DNA from: Candidatus Contubernalis alkalaceticus
GTDB taxonomy: Bacteria; Bacillota; Dethiobacteria; SKNC01
Direction of reading: 5' to 3'
Assembly (NCBI RefSeq): GCF_022558445.1
Contig: NZ_CP054699.1
Span: forward strand, 2,806,001 to 2,870,000
Length of the DNA: 64,000 nucleotides
Of this stretch, positions 35,901 through 43,949 are shown piece by piece. Both the position numbers and the translations under genes were made by a program. The notes under the pieces are model-generated. The model did no database searches. It saw only the letters and a list, made by a program, of their open reading frames with translations, and was not told the DNA's origin. The stretch's first letter is position 1. Every line of letters begins with the position of its first letter.

Positions 35901-36069
35901 TGTTGGCAATGGAAAAAGAGAATGTCCAAAGGGCCAGTGAAAGGCAGACGGCAAAGAAAACACGGTTCAGCTTGTTTTCAGCATTAAGAGATAATATATA
36001 TTGCCCGGAAAAAAAATAGAAAGCAAAAGTGATGAAAAATACTAATGAAAAAATATATGACAAAGGCAT
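32965..36069 (-). CDS. Membrane GAF-GGDEF-EAL cyclic-di-GMP signalling protein
   Basis: This 1034-residue protein starts at the ATG at 36069, with AAAGGAG eleven bases upstream. It has an N-terminal multi-helix sensor (first about 420 residues), a GAF domain (SLLSIPVTNKGKILGLLCFDS), a GGDEF domain whose active loop reads RFGGDELLLLL and an EAL domain with LEALVRW, LEITEST, DDFGTEYSSLSRLK and VTAEGVET. The EAL catalytic residues look intact; the fifth GGDEF residue is Leu instead of Phe. It probably works as a phosphodiesterase or bifunctional enzyme. Confidence 0.9.
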   Translation of the reverse strand: MPLSYIFSLVFFITFAFYFFSGQYILSLNAENKLNRVFFAVCLSLALWTFSFSIANSAPDYEVALFWRRVSSFGWGVLYSLLLHFFLILTERSTILNSRWHYMLLYLPAAVTIFVFGFYSESARAQYNLVNTAAGWTNVSANNWWDWYFNVYYAGYALAGLCLLWLWGRRSKEAEKKKQAYLLIASFTMALLLGTMTDLVVNTYMSFTIPQMAPIIIIFPIMAIFYAIKQYGLMNPSIKSQRAEPGQILSDDNRAKFYQVISLSFILGSMINIVSQYFFYKAPLNSVLLFSTALFIIGLFLQNIQRLPIKADHQDGVFVFLVSASVPLITLRFIEYAGITVWAVPIVFVIISVVYNKQRMIFLLGAFILLTQIWVWVKVPTAAVQIGASDHIARIGILSITLWLAYYVNRVYVQRLGENEDQIKFQKMVSHISADFVTVTESNLDEKINGMLQLIGRHYQVDRTYLFLFSKDQKMVTYTHQWCNEGIEPSINSVKDISIEYISWWMDQILHNGVVHIPDLESLPPEAAQEKRLFKKQQIQSLLSIPVTNKGKILGLLCFDSVKETKTWREDHQEFLRILANLLADALVKVRAEKEINYMAYYDLLTGLPNHTLFKNRLEQAIHLTRRTEKFISVMFMDLDSFKNVNDTMGHEGGDELLKQVASRISGCVRKHDTVCRFGGDELLLLLTNFARAEDISRVCENIMVAFEMPFKVNDRELFITASAGIAVYPVDGEEGETLIKNADLAMNASKNKGKNQFTLCSPVMREDIMKKMQLTNSLYRALERNELMLYYQPQVNVVTKEIIGLEALVRWNHPELGMISPGIFIPLAEQTGLINSIGQWVLFKACHQNKLWQDMNLPPLRMSVNLSVEQFRNVNLANLVANTLSKTGLDSKYLELEITESTAVKEAGYIIGVLQELKELGVTIAIDDFGTEYSSLSRLKTLPVDRIKIDMQFVHGISEGNKDEAIAKIIIQLAKSLELKVTAEGVETEPQVEFFSKQMCDEIQGFYYYKPMSALELEKILLNQLERKSSTFN

Positions 36070-36621
36070 TTCTATTTTGACTCCTTTTTGACTAATCTTT
36101 GAGAATATTATCAGAAAAAAGCAGTGTTTTATCATAACTAAAATTATTTTTTATGGAAGAGTAAAATAATCCCCACCTTAACGAAGGCAGGGGAATTTAA
36201 TTAGCATATTCTTTTAATGGGCTCTTGCTCTGCTCCATAAAAAAGCCGCATTTGAACACAAACTTTTCCTTTCAAGCTCTTCAAGGCTCTTTTGAGGAAG
36301 GCAAACTATTAAACTGGCGTTTTTTACAACATTTCTTTTCATATATTATTTAATTCCACTTATTTTAGACATATTCCTTCTAAAACCCAGAATTTTCTTA
36401 AAAATAGTAAGGTTTATGTTAACTGCTAAACCCCCTCTCAATTGATGAAATAAAATCAGCTTATAAGGGGGTTTTTTCATAATTGGTTATGATATAATGT
36501 AATTATAGGGAAATATAGGCAAAATTACACATTAGTAACTGTTTAATTAAAAAAGCGATAGAGTTGTGGAAAGCTCCAAATATTTAAAAACCAATATGTT
36601 TATAAGTGAACAGGAGTTTAT
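36070..36621. other. Intergenic region between two divergent c-di-GMP genes
   Basis: About 550 bases separate the divergent genes. A hairpin with a T run lies at 36428-36477, pointing to the plus strand although no plus-strand gene precedes it within 3 kb. The rest is AT-rich and should hold both promoters. I saw no c-di-GMP riboswitch core. Confidence 0.5.
36428..36477 (+). terminator. Orphan intrinsic terminator
   Basis: AAACCCCCT pairs with AGGGGGTTT across a 28-base loop and is followed by TTTTTT. It lies upstream of the gene at 36622 with no gene ahead of it, so it might end a short leader or noncoding transcript. Confidence 0.6.
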
Positions 36622-38193
36622 ATGATTTATTTACCAGAAATTTGGATATTTATTATATCAGCAGGTATCCTTTTAGCATTAATTTCTGTAATCTGGAAGA
36701 AAAGATACCTTTACAGCGGACATGCCTTTCTTATTCTGCTCTGCCTGGCATTATTATGGACGGTAAGCTTTACCCTTGAAATAACGGCACAAACTCTGCC
36801 GCTAAAAGTACTTATGGTTAAGTTCCAATTTATTGCCATAGCCTTCTTACCACTGGCATGGCTTAATATTGTCCTGGATTATTTGGGATACATCAGGTCA
36901 AAAACTCAATGGCTTACATTAATGATTATTCCTATAATCACTAACACTATTTTATGGTTTTTCCCCAGGCCTAACTGGTTCTGGGGCGAGGTTATATTCA
37001 CCGGTGATTCTATCCCCTTCGCAACAATAGATTACCATTACGGGTTTTGGTTTTATTTTGTGCATGCACCTTATAGTTACATCATTATGCTTGTTTCTAT
37101 CTCTTTACTTATTAGAAGATTTTTTAGGATTCATGCTGTGTACCGGCCCCAGGTGGCCATGATGATTGCTGCCATAACAATTCCTTCCATGACTGATCTG
37201 TTCTATGTCTTGGGTTATTCACCCATACCTTATATTAACTTTACTACGGCGGTATTTAGCCTTTCATGCCTGATAATTGTCTGGGCACTTTATCGACATA
37301 ATTTTCTTGATTTGCTACCCATGGCCCGTGATGCTGTTATCGAAAACATGGATGACGGTGTAATTGTTTTAGATTTAAAGAAAAGAATTTTGGATATAAA
37401 CCCGGCTGGAACGAAAATCACCGGAATAACATGCCAATGTGTAGGCAGGCTGCTCTCAGAAGTTTGTCCCGGGGTAATCAATCATACAATTGAAGAAATT
37501 TCTTCCGGAAAAAACAAAAAAAATAAAGTTGACATTACCATGAAAGATACAAACGAGGTTTGTGTTTTCGAATTTCGTTTTTCCTATATTAAAAACCAGC
37601 TGGGGCAGGTAAAGGGCAGTATCGTAACGCTTCGTGACTGCACAGAGGAGTTTAACTTGTTTAAGAGAATTCAAAAACAAGCAATCATAGACAGCTTAAC
37701 TGAAACATTTAACAGAAAACATATTCTTGAGTTGGGCCAAAAAGAACTAAACAGAATCAAGCGGAATCCGGAAACTCAAATATCAATCATCATGATAGAT
37801 TTAGACAAATTTAAAAATATTAACGACATGTATGGTCATGCCGTGGGAGACCAGGTACTGAAAGACTTTGCAGAAACATGCAAAAAAAGTATTCGCCCAT
37901 ACGATATCTTTGGACGATTGGGTGGGGATGAGTTTGCCATTATATTGCCCAACACCTCCTCAAAAGACGCAGTAGCTGCAGCTAAACGAATTATAAAAAA
38001 CATCGATCAAATGAGAATACCCACCCTAAATGAAGAAAACATTGCTATTACAATAAGTTTGGGAGTTGTATCTTCGCAGGAAGTACCAATCATCAACCTT
38101 GATTTCGATGAATTTTTAAATATAGCAGATCAACTGATGTACAAAGCGAAAAAACGAGAAGCGCACCAGGGTTCATCCTTTTCATCGGGGTAA
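36622..38193 (+). CDS. Membrane PAS-GGDEF diguanylate cyclase
   Basis: The 523-residue protein has an N-terminal seven-helix sensor of the histidine-kinase N7TM type (about 1-225), a PAS domain (MDDGVIVLDLKKRILDINPAG) and a C-terminal GGDEF domain with intact RLGGDEFAIIL and the metal-binding MIDLDKFKNINDMYGH. It should synthesise c-di-GMP. It is transcribed away from the EAL-containing gene on its left, so the two may set local signal levels. Confidence 0.92.
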   Translation: MIYLPEIWIFIISAGILLALISVIWKKRYLYSGHAFLILLCLALLWTVSFTLEITAQTLPLKVLMVKFQFIAIAFLPLAWLNIVLDYLGYIRSKTQWLTLMIIPIITNTILWFFPRPNWFWGEVIFTGDSIPFATIDYHYGFWFYFVHAPYSYIIMLVSISLLIRRFFRIHAVYRPQVAMMIAAITIPSMTDLFYVLGYSPIPYINFTTAVFSLSCLIIVWALYRHNFLDLLPMARDAVIENMDDGVIVLDLKKRILDINPAGTKITGITCQCVGRLLSEVCPGVINHTIEEISSGKNKKNKVDITMKDTNEVCVFEFRFSYIKNQLGQVKGSIVTLRDCTEEFNLFKRIQKQAIIDSLTETFNRKHILELGQKELNRIKRNPETQISIIMIDLDKFKNINDMYGHAVGDQVLKDFAETCKKSIRPYDIFGRLGGDEFAIILPNTSSKDAVAAAKRIIKNIDQMRIPTLNEENIAITISLGVVSSQEVPIINLDFDEFLNIADQLMYKAKKREAHQGSSFSSG

Positions 38194-38336
38194 TTGATAA
38201 TATCACTTTCTGCCAGGTCATCCTCTGCTAAAATATAAATTCCTGCCCTTAACAGTAGGATAATTCAAGATTTAAAAAAATAAAACAGCCTGAACGGCTG
38301 ATAAAATGTTTAAGTTTCTTCTCCTTTTTTTCTAAC

Positions 38337-38522
38337 CTATTCTTTATCCTTCTTTCCGTGAAGAATTATACTTTTCTTATATTGAGAAAAACAATCTCGC
38401 TTCTTTGATGAACTTGAGATAGGATGTATACCAGAACTAATTTTGTTATATTTCGCATCTCCAATTTCAGCTAAGAAGTCTTTTTTATTAGGATGATTAC
38501 TTGGAGTTAATGTCTTTGCCAC
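38337..38522 (-). CDS. Small basic protein of unknown function
   Basis: The frame encodes 61 residues from a GTG at 38522, seven bases after a strong GGGAGGTG. The protein begins VAKTLTPSNHPNKKDFLAEIG and ends in a lysine-rich tail. The good ribosome site supports it being real. It starts just after the decayed gene at 38536-38832 and may have been its operon partner. Confidence 0.5.
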   Translation of the reverse strand: MAKTLTPSNHPNKKDFLAEIGDAKYNKISSGIHPISSSSKKRDCFSQYKKSIILHGKKDKE

Positions 38523-38535
38523 AATCCGCACCTCC

Positions 38536-38832
38536 CTATTTAGTTAATACGGGAAAATGACTGCACAAATCTTGGGAAAAAATCATAATTTTATCTGCAA
38601 TTGACTGTTCTTTTTCTTGTGGTATCAAAATACCATATACACTGTCTAAAGATACAATCGATACAATCTCACTCTTCGAATTATATATCGGAAAACACAA
38701 ACAAAACTTTGTATCTCGTGTCTTACTTATTTGAAAATCATAATATTCTTAACAAGAATCGTCTCATGTTTATACTCCTCTGGTGCTAATGACGAAAGGC
38801 CTTCTGCTAACTCATAAGACAATATTCTACAT
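38536..38832 (-). pseudogene. Decayed GAF-like gene remnant
   Basis: Two minus-strand reading frames join into one protein-like sequence. The upstream part reads ILSYELAEGLSSLAPEEY and then hits a stop near 38730. The downstream part in another frame reads FPIYNSKSEIVSIVSLDSVYG and runs to the stop at 38536. The second piece resembles the end of a GAF or similar sensory domain. No full-length start is present, so this is a broken fragment. Confidence 0.45.
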
Positions 38833-39000
38833 ATTATTGGTTACTCCTTCCTTTTCCTTATATAAAATACTAATTAATCTAAAGTGACATAGCACATCGT
38901 TTTTGGCCACCTTCCCCCTTAAACCGTATCGTGACCGGCCGGATAAAGTAGACAATTAAAGATGTATATCATTTGAAGAGAGCAAAAAACCTTTTAAAGA

Positions 39001-39055
39001 TGCATGGGGAATTATGGAAGGATTGCTCCTTCTATAATTCCCCACGCATTTTTCC
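39001..39055 (+). terminator. Long hairpin with T run upstream of the flippase gene
   Basis: TGCATGGGGAATTAT...GGAAGGA pairs with TCCTTC..ATAATTCCCCACGCA and is followed by TTTTT. The stem is over 20 bp. No plus-strand gene lies directly upstream, so it may end a leader RNA or an ancestral transcript. Confidence 0.7.
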
Positions 39056-39145
39056 TAACGGAATAGAACAGGAGAACTTGCTTATTTATAACCTGTAAAC
39101 CTCTGTGAGATTTAAAGAGGATTTTTTTAGTTATTAAATACACCT

Positions 39146-39184
39146 CCCACAAATAATCATATAATTAGATTAACCTGTGGGAGG
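39146..39184 (+). promoter_or_regulatory. Inverted repeat covering the flippase ribosome-binding site
   Basis: CCTCCCAC at the left pairs with GTGGGAGG at the right across about 23 bases, and the right arm is the Shine-Dalgarno of the next gene. Folding would hide the ribosome site. Whether this is regulatory is untested. Confidence 0.5.
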
Positions 39185-39187
39185 AAT

Positions 39188-40510
39188 ATGATGTACAAAA
39201 AAAAGCTGATACAGGGTACCATTATTCTTACCGGAGCATCACTTATAACAAGAATATTGGGATTAGCCAACCGCATGGTCCTCTCAAGGCTCATTGGCGC
39301 CGAAGGTTTAGGGCTGTTTCAAATGGCTTTACCATACTACATGCTGATGACTGTAGTGGCTAACTTAAGCATGCCAGGAGCCATGTCCAGAATTATTTCC
39401 AACCGAATGGCCCAAGGGGATAAGGCCGGTGTGGAACAGGTAAGAAGGATATCCCTCTATTTAGTGATTGTAACATCAGTATTGAGTGCTGCAGCACTTT
39501 GGTTGGGGGCACCACTGCTGGCCTGTTATTTTCTACCTGATCCCAGAGTAGAATTAATGTTCAAAGCAATGTCCCCGGCTCTATTGTTTATCGGCCCGTC
39601 TTCGGCCATAAAGGGATATTTCCAGGGCTTAAACAACATGACGCCGTCAGCGGTATCACTGATTGTTGAACAATTTTTCCGGGTAGGCGCCAGTATCTCA
39701 GGAGCTTATATGCTGCTGCCCCGGGGGCTGGAGGCTGCCGTTTTAGGCTCTGTTACCGGATATGCCTTAGGGGAGGCCTGCTGTTTTGCAGTTATGCGCT
39801 GGTATGATAAAAGCCGTTATATTCCCTTTATATACCGCCCCAGGGCAACCAATTCTGCTACATTACGTGAATTGTTCTACTTTGCCCTCCCTTTAGTTAT
39901 GATCCGTTTCAGCGGTAGTATAAGCAGCAGTATTGCAGCTTTTTTAATTCCAGCACGATTAATTCAAGCCGGCTTTACCACTGCCCAGGCTACTTCACTA
40001 TTCGGTAAGTTGATGGGAATGGCACTTCCTCTGCTGTTTCTTCCTACGGTAGCAATTATGCCCCTGTCCACAACACTGGTTCCTACCATAACGTCTGCCG
40101 TATCCCTTCACAACCGTCAACTCACTAAAAGACTGATAAACTTTGCTTTTTCACTCACCTTTTTACTGGGAGGCATAACGTCAGTAATTTTTTTCTTATT
40201 TCCGGAACAACTGGTTAATTTGTTCTATAATACTCCTGCCGTTGCTCCCCTGGTCGTGGGGATGGCCCCTGCTGTTCCCTTCGCCTATACTCAGTTTACC
40301 GGGTTAGCAATCCTAAACGCAATAGGTTTGCCCAGGCAGGCCTTCTTCACCGATATAATTTCAAATATCGCCTTTTTGACACTTGTTTTTTTTCTTGTGG
40401 GAAATCCACAGTTGGGAATTCAGGGAGCCGTTTGGGCATTGAACATTTCCTTTTTCTTTGGTGCCATAGTTGTCCTGGTGTTGATATATTATGGTATTAA
40501 AAAATTATAA
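39188..40510 (+). CDS. SpoVB-like oligosaccharide flippase (MOP superfamily)
   Basis: This 440-residue polytopic protein has the start typical of stage V sporulation protein B: GTIILTGASLITRILGLANRMVLSRLIGAEGLGLFQMALP. About 12 helices follow. It would flip lipid-linked peptidoglycan precursors for spore cortex. It is shorter than the usual 500-520 residues, apparently at the C-terminus. Two adjacent ATG codons follow GGGAGG; the second (39191) has the better spacing. Confidence 0.82.
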   Translation: MMYKKKLIQGTIILTGASLITRILGLANRMVLSRLIGAEGLGLFQMALPYYMLMTVVANLSMPGAMSRIISNRMAQGDKAGVEQVRRISLYLVIVTSVLSAAALWLGAPLLACYFLPDPRVELMFKAMSPALLFIGPSSAIKGYFQGLNNMTPSAVSLIVEQFFRVGASISGAYMLLPRGLEAAVLGSVTGYALGEACCFAVMRWYDKSRYIPFIYRPRATNSATLRELFYFALPLVMIRFSGSISSSIAAFLIPARLIQAGFTTAQATSLFGKLMGMALPLLFLPTVAIMPLSTTLVPTITSAVSLHNRQLTKRLINFAFSLTFLLGGITSVIFFLFPEQLVNLFYNTPAVAPLVVGMAPAVPFAYTQFTGLAILNAIGLPRQAFFTDIISNIAFLTLVFFLVGNPQLGIQGAVWALNISFFFGAIVVLVLIYYGIKKL

Positions 40511-40692
40511 TTCTTCTGTTTTTTTTAAACTCAAGTATTAAGAGTGGCCTGGAAATCCTTCTAGACATAGCTTTACAAAATCCCCGAGCAGTTGCATTAG
40601 ATGTTTTGATAAATCAAACAATTCGAAGCTTTTCAACCCTGTTAATCATTTTTTTTAACTTCATACGTAACTCATCCATAAAATTAGTATAT

Positions 40693-41046
40693 TCATTTTC
40701 TAAGACCATCCTTTGTATAATTGTTTTTCAAATTGACTTGAACAAATATTATTGTTATCAGTAATGATAGTACTGTTCCATGTGCAGCAAAACTAATTAG
40801 TCGCTCAATATCAGTCAAGTAGAGAAAATAGCTTATTGACATGATGACAATCAACCCACCGCCTAATACTAGCATGAATTTTCCAGCAAGATCGTTTGCG
40901 AATTTCCATGTATCGTCTGTTCGAGAAGACAGCTTCGTTCGGAATCCGATAATATTATTCTGCTTCATCGGTGGACGGAAAGTAAAGTGAATCCCCGCAA
41001 TGAACAATACTAAGGGAGAAACTACTACCTTTAAAAAGTCATACAT
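40693..41046 (-). CDS. SdpI family membrane protein
   Basis: This 117-residue protein with three helices carries the SdpI-type conserved region (FRPPMKQNNIIGFRTKLSSRTDDTWKFAN). SdpI relatives give immunity to the SDP toxin or have unknown roles. The gene is alone on the minus strand, upstream of a GNAT-like fragment. Confidence 0.8.
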   Translation of the reverse strand: MYDFLKVVVSPLVLFIAGIHFTFRPPMKQNNIIGFRTKLSSRTDDTWKFANDLAGKFMLVLGGGLIVIMSISYFLYLTDIERLISFAAHGTVLSLLITIIFVQVNLKNNYTKDGLRK

Positions 41047-41076
41047 TACATACGCCTCCTATCTCTGTTTATTTTC

Positions 41077-41337
41077 TTATCTCACAAGTGTATAAGTGTA
41101 CATACTCAGACTTTTGCCTTGAATTTCATTTTTAAGCGTACATTCCAACTCAAACCCCAGTATTTTGAACAGTTCTATTGCATTATGCTCATGCCCTGAT
41201 ATTTGATTAATCCTTATCTTATATATGTCTGTCACTGCAGGCTTAACCAATCTCTTAATCATTTTGTTAATGAGATTTGGCAGTTCGCCTTCCCCAATTA
41301 ATTCATCACAAAAAAATGAGGTGATTAGCGCAACCAA
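41077..41337 (-). pseudogene. C-terminal fragment of a GNAT-like acetyltransferase
   Basis: The 86-residue frame ends with a pattern typical of GNAT enzymes (N-AIELFKILGFELECTLKNEIQGKSLSMYTYTL). Only the final third of a normal domain is present, and no ribosome site precedes the TTG at its start. It is probably a truncated remnant. Confidence 0.4.
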
Positions 41338-41490
41338 AGATTTGTTGATAACACCTCTGAACTTTATTGTACTAACGTAAGTCTATTAAAACAAACCCAT
41401 TAAATGTTTTGTATTACCAGCAAAAGCACAACCTTGAGAGATATATAGACTACAATAAATTACCAATAAATGCTTATTCACAAGGGTTTA

Positions 41491-41532
41491 GCACCCACTT
41501 ATTTCCCATGATTTTACAACCGTATCCTGCAA
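41491..41532 (-). pseudogene. 5' relic of a second agrB copy
   Basis: After AGGAGG the frame starts TTG CAG GAT ACG GTT GTA AAA (MQDTVVK), closely matching the intact agrB start MKDIVVK. Then a base change in length breaks the frame; MGNK is still readable in the next frame before similarity ends. The upstream 160 bases are also duplicated, so this is a remnant of a tandem agr copy. Confidence 0.65.
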
Positions 41533-41692
41533 TTTACTTCCTCCTTTATATAATAATACCAAATTGTTTTATAATTACAATACCTTGGCCGCAACAGGTA
41601 CAAAATATGGCGCAACATGCTCATTTTTATGCCTGAAAATGCATATTTAAGTATTCAAAACTAAAAAAGCCCTTCCATATCGGCAGGGCCAC
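41533..41692. repeat. Duplicated agr intergenic segment, copy 1
   Basis: This segment matches 46275-46433 in the same orientation with only a handful of mismatches. It contains a terminator hairpin (41662-41690), direct repeats and a promoter-like AT-rich part. Confidence 0.9.
41662..41690 (-). terminator. Terminator after the agr sensor kinase gene
   Basis: GGCCCTGCC and the partly complementary GG-AAGGGC form a stem followed on the minus strand by TTTTTT, right after the kinase stop codon at 41706. Confidence 0.8.
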
Positions 41693-41705
41693 AAGAGACA
41701 ATTGG

Positions 41706-43043
41706 TTAACCGGGAATAAAAGTGGCTATCTGAAGGCTGGAATTATCGGGGATCATCTGCATATCAATATCTCCCCCATATTTTTCAACGATTTCTTTTA
41801 TAATATACAAACCCAAGCCGCTGTTAGTGCTTTTATCCTTTGTGGTATAGCCTGCATTAAATAAATTCTTTAAGGTACTGTCCGGTATCGGGCTGCATGT
41901 GTTGACCGTAACGATTCTGACTCCTAAATTGTTGCTCGTTACTGTTAAATTAATTTTTTTCTCCGCAGCTTGTTCCGCAGCATCTATTGCATTGTCAAGC
42001 AGGTTTCCGATCACCTGGACAAGTTCGTCCGCTGAGAGGACGAATCGGTCATTATCCCATCGAATTTTCCACTGAAAATCAATATTCTTTTTTTCCGCTT
42101 TCCGCTTCTTTATACTCAATAATGCTCCCAGCTCAGGGGGCCTTATCTTTAACATTCCCCTTAGATGAGTAACATTGGAATACAGAGACTCCATATATTT
42201 TTGTGCCTTAGTATATTCCTTCACGTAAATAAATCCATATAAGGCGGTTAAATGGTTCAGAAAGTCATGCTGCTGAGATTGGATTTTTGTGTTTAAAGTA
42301 TGTAACTCTTTAGTGAATGACAGCTGGCTTTCCAGTTGTACCTGTTTTTTTGTCACTTTTAACAGGTTCTGGACCATAAGAATGCTGGTTGCTATACTGG
42401 TAAAAATAGTTATATTAATTACAATTAGCAGGGTGCTTAAAGTAAAGCTCCGGTAAATTCCAGCATTATAGATGTATAAGTTAATATTAAGAAAAGCCAG
42501 GACAAATATTTGAATCAGACAAAACATTAACAGGTAAAGCTGGTATGAAGCCCTTTGCTTAAAGGCTTTGTCATTTAAAAAACCCTCAAAACATATTGGA
42601 AACCATTCCCTTTTTAACGCCAGGTATCTAAATCCGATTAATATAAACAGGTGAGGGGTAAACAATAATAATCTTAAAATTGGATTATTTAGTACCTCTT
42701 TAATGTCGTAGCTAAATAAATTTGCCAGAAAGGGAATACTTATACTTTCTACCATTGCTAATAAAAAGCCTGAAAATAAAGTTCCAAAAGTAGACCTGCT
42801 CCAGGGAACTTGTAACAATACCCTCTGTATGATAATCATGAATATTAGTTGGGTAATTGTGTGCAGCCCAAATACTGCCGGTAACAACCTGATAAAATAA
42901 GAAACAATTGTAGTCAAAAAAGATATGTTGACCAGAGTAAGAAAACCAGGTTTTTTCCCAATTATGGCAGTACTCAAATAATATAATACAAAACTTTCGG
43001 GCAATGACCCGGATATAAATATAAAAAAGGGCAAGAAATACAT
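41706..43043 (-). CDS. AgrC-like GHKL sensor histidine kinase
   Basis: The 445-residue protein has six to seven N-terminal membrane helices (about 1-215) and a DHp segment SQQHDFLNHLTALYGF with the phospho-accepting histidine. The GHKL ATPase has ELVQVIGNLLDNAIDAAEQ (N box) and NSGLGLYIIKEIVEKYGG (G box). This is the architecture of AgrC peptide receptors. It lies 16 bases after the LytTR regulator gene. Confidence 0.88.
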   Translation of the reverse strand: MYFLPFFIFISGSLPESFVLYYLSTAIIGKKPGFLTLVNISFLTTIVSYFIRLLPAVFGLHTITQLIFMIIIQRVLLQVPWSRSTFGTLFSGFLLAMVESISIPFLANLFSYDIKEVLNNPILRLLLFTPHLFILIGFRYLALKREWFPICFEGFLNDKAFKQRASYQLYLLMFCLIQIFVLAFLNINLYIYNAGIYRSFTLSTLLIVINITIFTSIATSILMVQNLLKVTKKQVQLESQLSFTKELHTLNTKIQSQQHDFLNHLTALYGFIYVKEYTKAQKYMESLYSNVTHLRGMLKIRPPELGALLSIKKRKAEKKNIDFQWKIRWDNDRFVLSADELVQVIGNLLDNAIDAAEQAAEKKINLTVTSNNLGVRIVTVNTCSPIPDSTLKNLFNAGYTTKDKSTNSGLGLYIIKEIVEKYGGDIDMQMIPDNSSLQIATFIPG

Positions 43044-43059
43044 TTATTTGCCTTTCTCA

Positions 43060-43794
43060 TCATTTTATTATCTGCATCTTGTCATATAGAATATGAACCA
43101 CATTCCGGCTCAATAACGCAGAATAATCATAATCAAAAAAGCTGACTAGATATGATGTCCTGTTATTTGTTTCGATTTTTTCGATCTTTCTTATATTAAT
43201 GATAAAGGACTTGTGACTCCGGAAAAAGGAAACTCCAAGCTTTTGTTCCCACTCCTTAAGGGTTTTATTTAATTCAAACTTTCCCCTGGTGGAGTGGATA
43301 GTGATTTTCTTGCCTGCCTTTTCAAGATAATAGATATCATTAATATTGATAAAAACAGTTGAGTCTTTATCTTTTATAGGAATTTTTACTTCATGAATGG
43401 ACTTATTATGCTCATTTTCAATCATTAACTGCTTTTGTATCCTTTCAATCGTTTCCTTTACCCGTTCCCGATTAATAGGTTTTACTATGTAATCGTAAGA
43501 ATAAATTTTTATCGCGTCCCACATGTAGTTGATATGAGCAGTCACAAACACAATATATAATTCCGGTTTAATCTGTAACAGTTTTTTGGCTAACTGGATA
43601 CCATGAATATCAGGAAGGTCTATGTCCAAAAAAACGACATCAGGATTTAATCTTTTTACCAGTTCTATAGTATCTTTCCCTGTGCCGGCTTCTCCAAAAA
43701 TTTCTGCTCCCTTGAGTGTAGATATTATATTATTTAAGACCATCAAAATACCTGCTTCATCATCTGTTATGACTATTTTGAGGGTCACTCCCAT
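43060..43794 (-). CDS. AgrA-like LytTR response regulator
   Basis: The protein (about 244 residues) has a receiver domain with the acidic pair in VITDDEAG, phosphorylation site VFLDIDLPD and the KP loop, then a LytTR DNA-binding domain (STVFININDIYYLEKAGKKITIHS ... FFRSHKSFIINIRKI). The exact start is uncertain; the ATG at 43794 is used, but the frame is open to 43824. It likely binds the direct repeats upstream of agrB. Confidence 0.88.
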   Translation of the reverse strand: MGVTLKIVITDDEAGILMVLNNIISTLKGAEIFGEAGTGKDTIELVKRLNPDVVFLDIDLPDIHGIQLAKKLLQIKPELYIVFVTAHINYMWDAIKIYSYDYIVKPINRERVKETIERIQKQLMIENEHNKSIHEVKIPIKDKDSTVFININDIYYLEKAGKKITIHSTRGKFELNKTLKEWEQKLGVSFFRSHKSFIINIRKIEKIETNNRTSYLVSFFDYDYSALLSRNVVHILYDKMQIIK

Positions 43795-43907
43795 CCATCC
43801 TTTCTGTTTCAAAGCTTTTACCATAACATATTTTTATTTCTACAAAATATGGCAAATACCTCTTTAAAAGGAAAATGAGACAATAAATTTTAGAAGAAAG
43901 CTGTCTA

Positions 43908-43944
43908 ATATCAAAACAAAACCGGCAGGCGGACGCCTGCCGGT
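43908..43944 (-). terminator. Terminator of the Yip1-domain gene
   Basis: A perfect ten-base GC stem (ACCGGCAGGC and complement) with a four-base loop is followed on the minus strand by TTTTGTTTTG. Confidence 0.85.
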
Positions 43945-43949
43945 AATAA

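Larger units (their letters stand above)
38833..39187. other. Intergenic region with orphan terminator and RBS-masking repeat
   Basis: No gene is seen. The region carries a strong hairpin at 39001-39055 and an inverted repeat at 39146-39184 that covers the ribosome site of the following flippase gene. Confidence 0.5.
41338..41705. other. Intergenic region with duplicated agr promoter segment
   Basis: No intact gene is present. 41533-41692 is a near copy of 46275-46433, and 41491-41532 is the broken start of an agrB copy. The rest, up to 41490, is AT-rich with no clear content. Confidence 0.6.

Noticed and set aside
36070-36621. Possible c-di-GMP riboswitch between the two signalling genes
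   Set aside because: I looked for the conserved GEMM core and tetraloop-receptor elements and did not find them.
38282-38306. CAGCC..GGCTG hairpin after the diguanylate cyclase gene
   Set aside because: The stem is only five to six base pairs and no T run follows, so it was not called a terminator.
41409-41636. 75-codon plus-strand frame
   Set aside because: It runs opposite to the agrB relic and the duplicated promoter segment, with no ribosome site.
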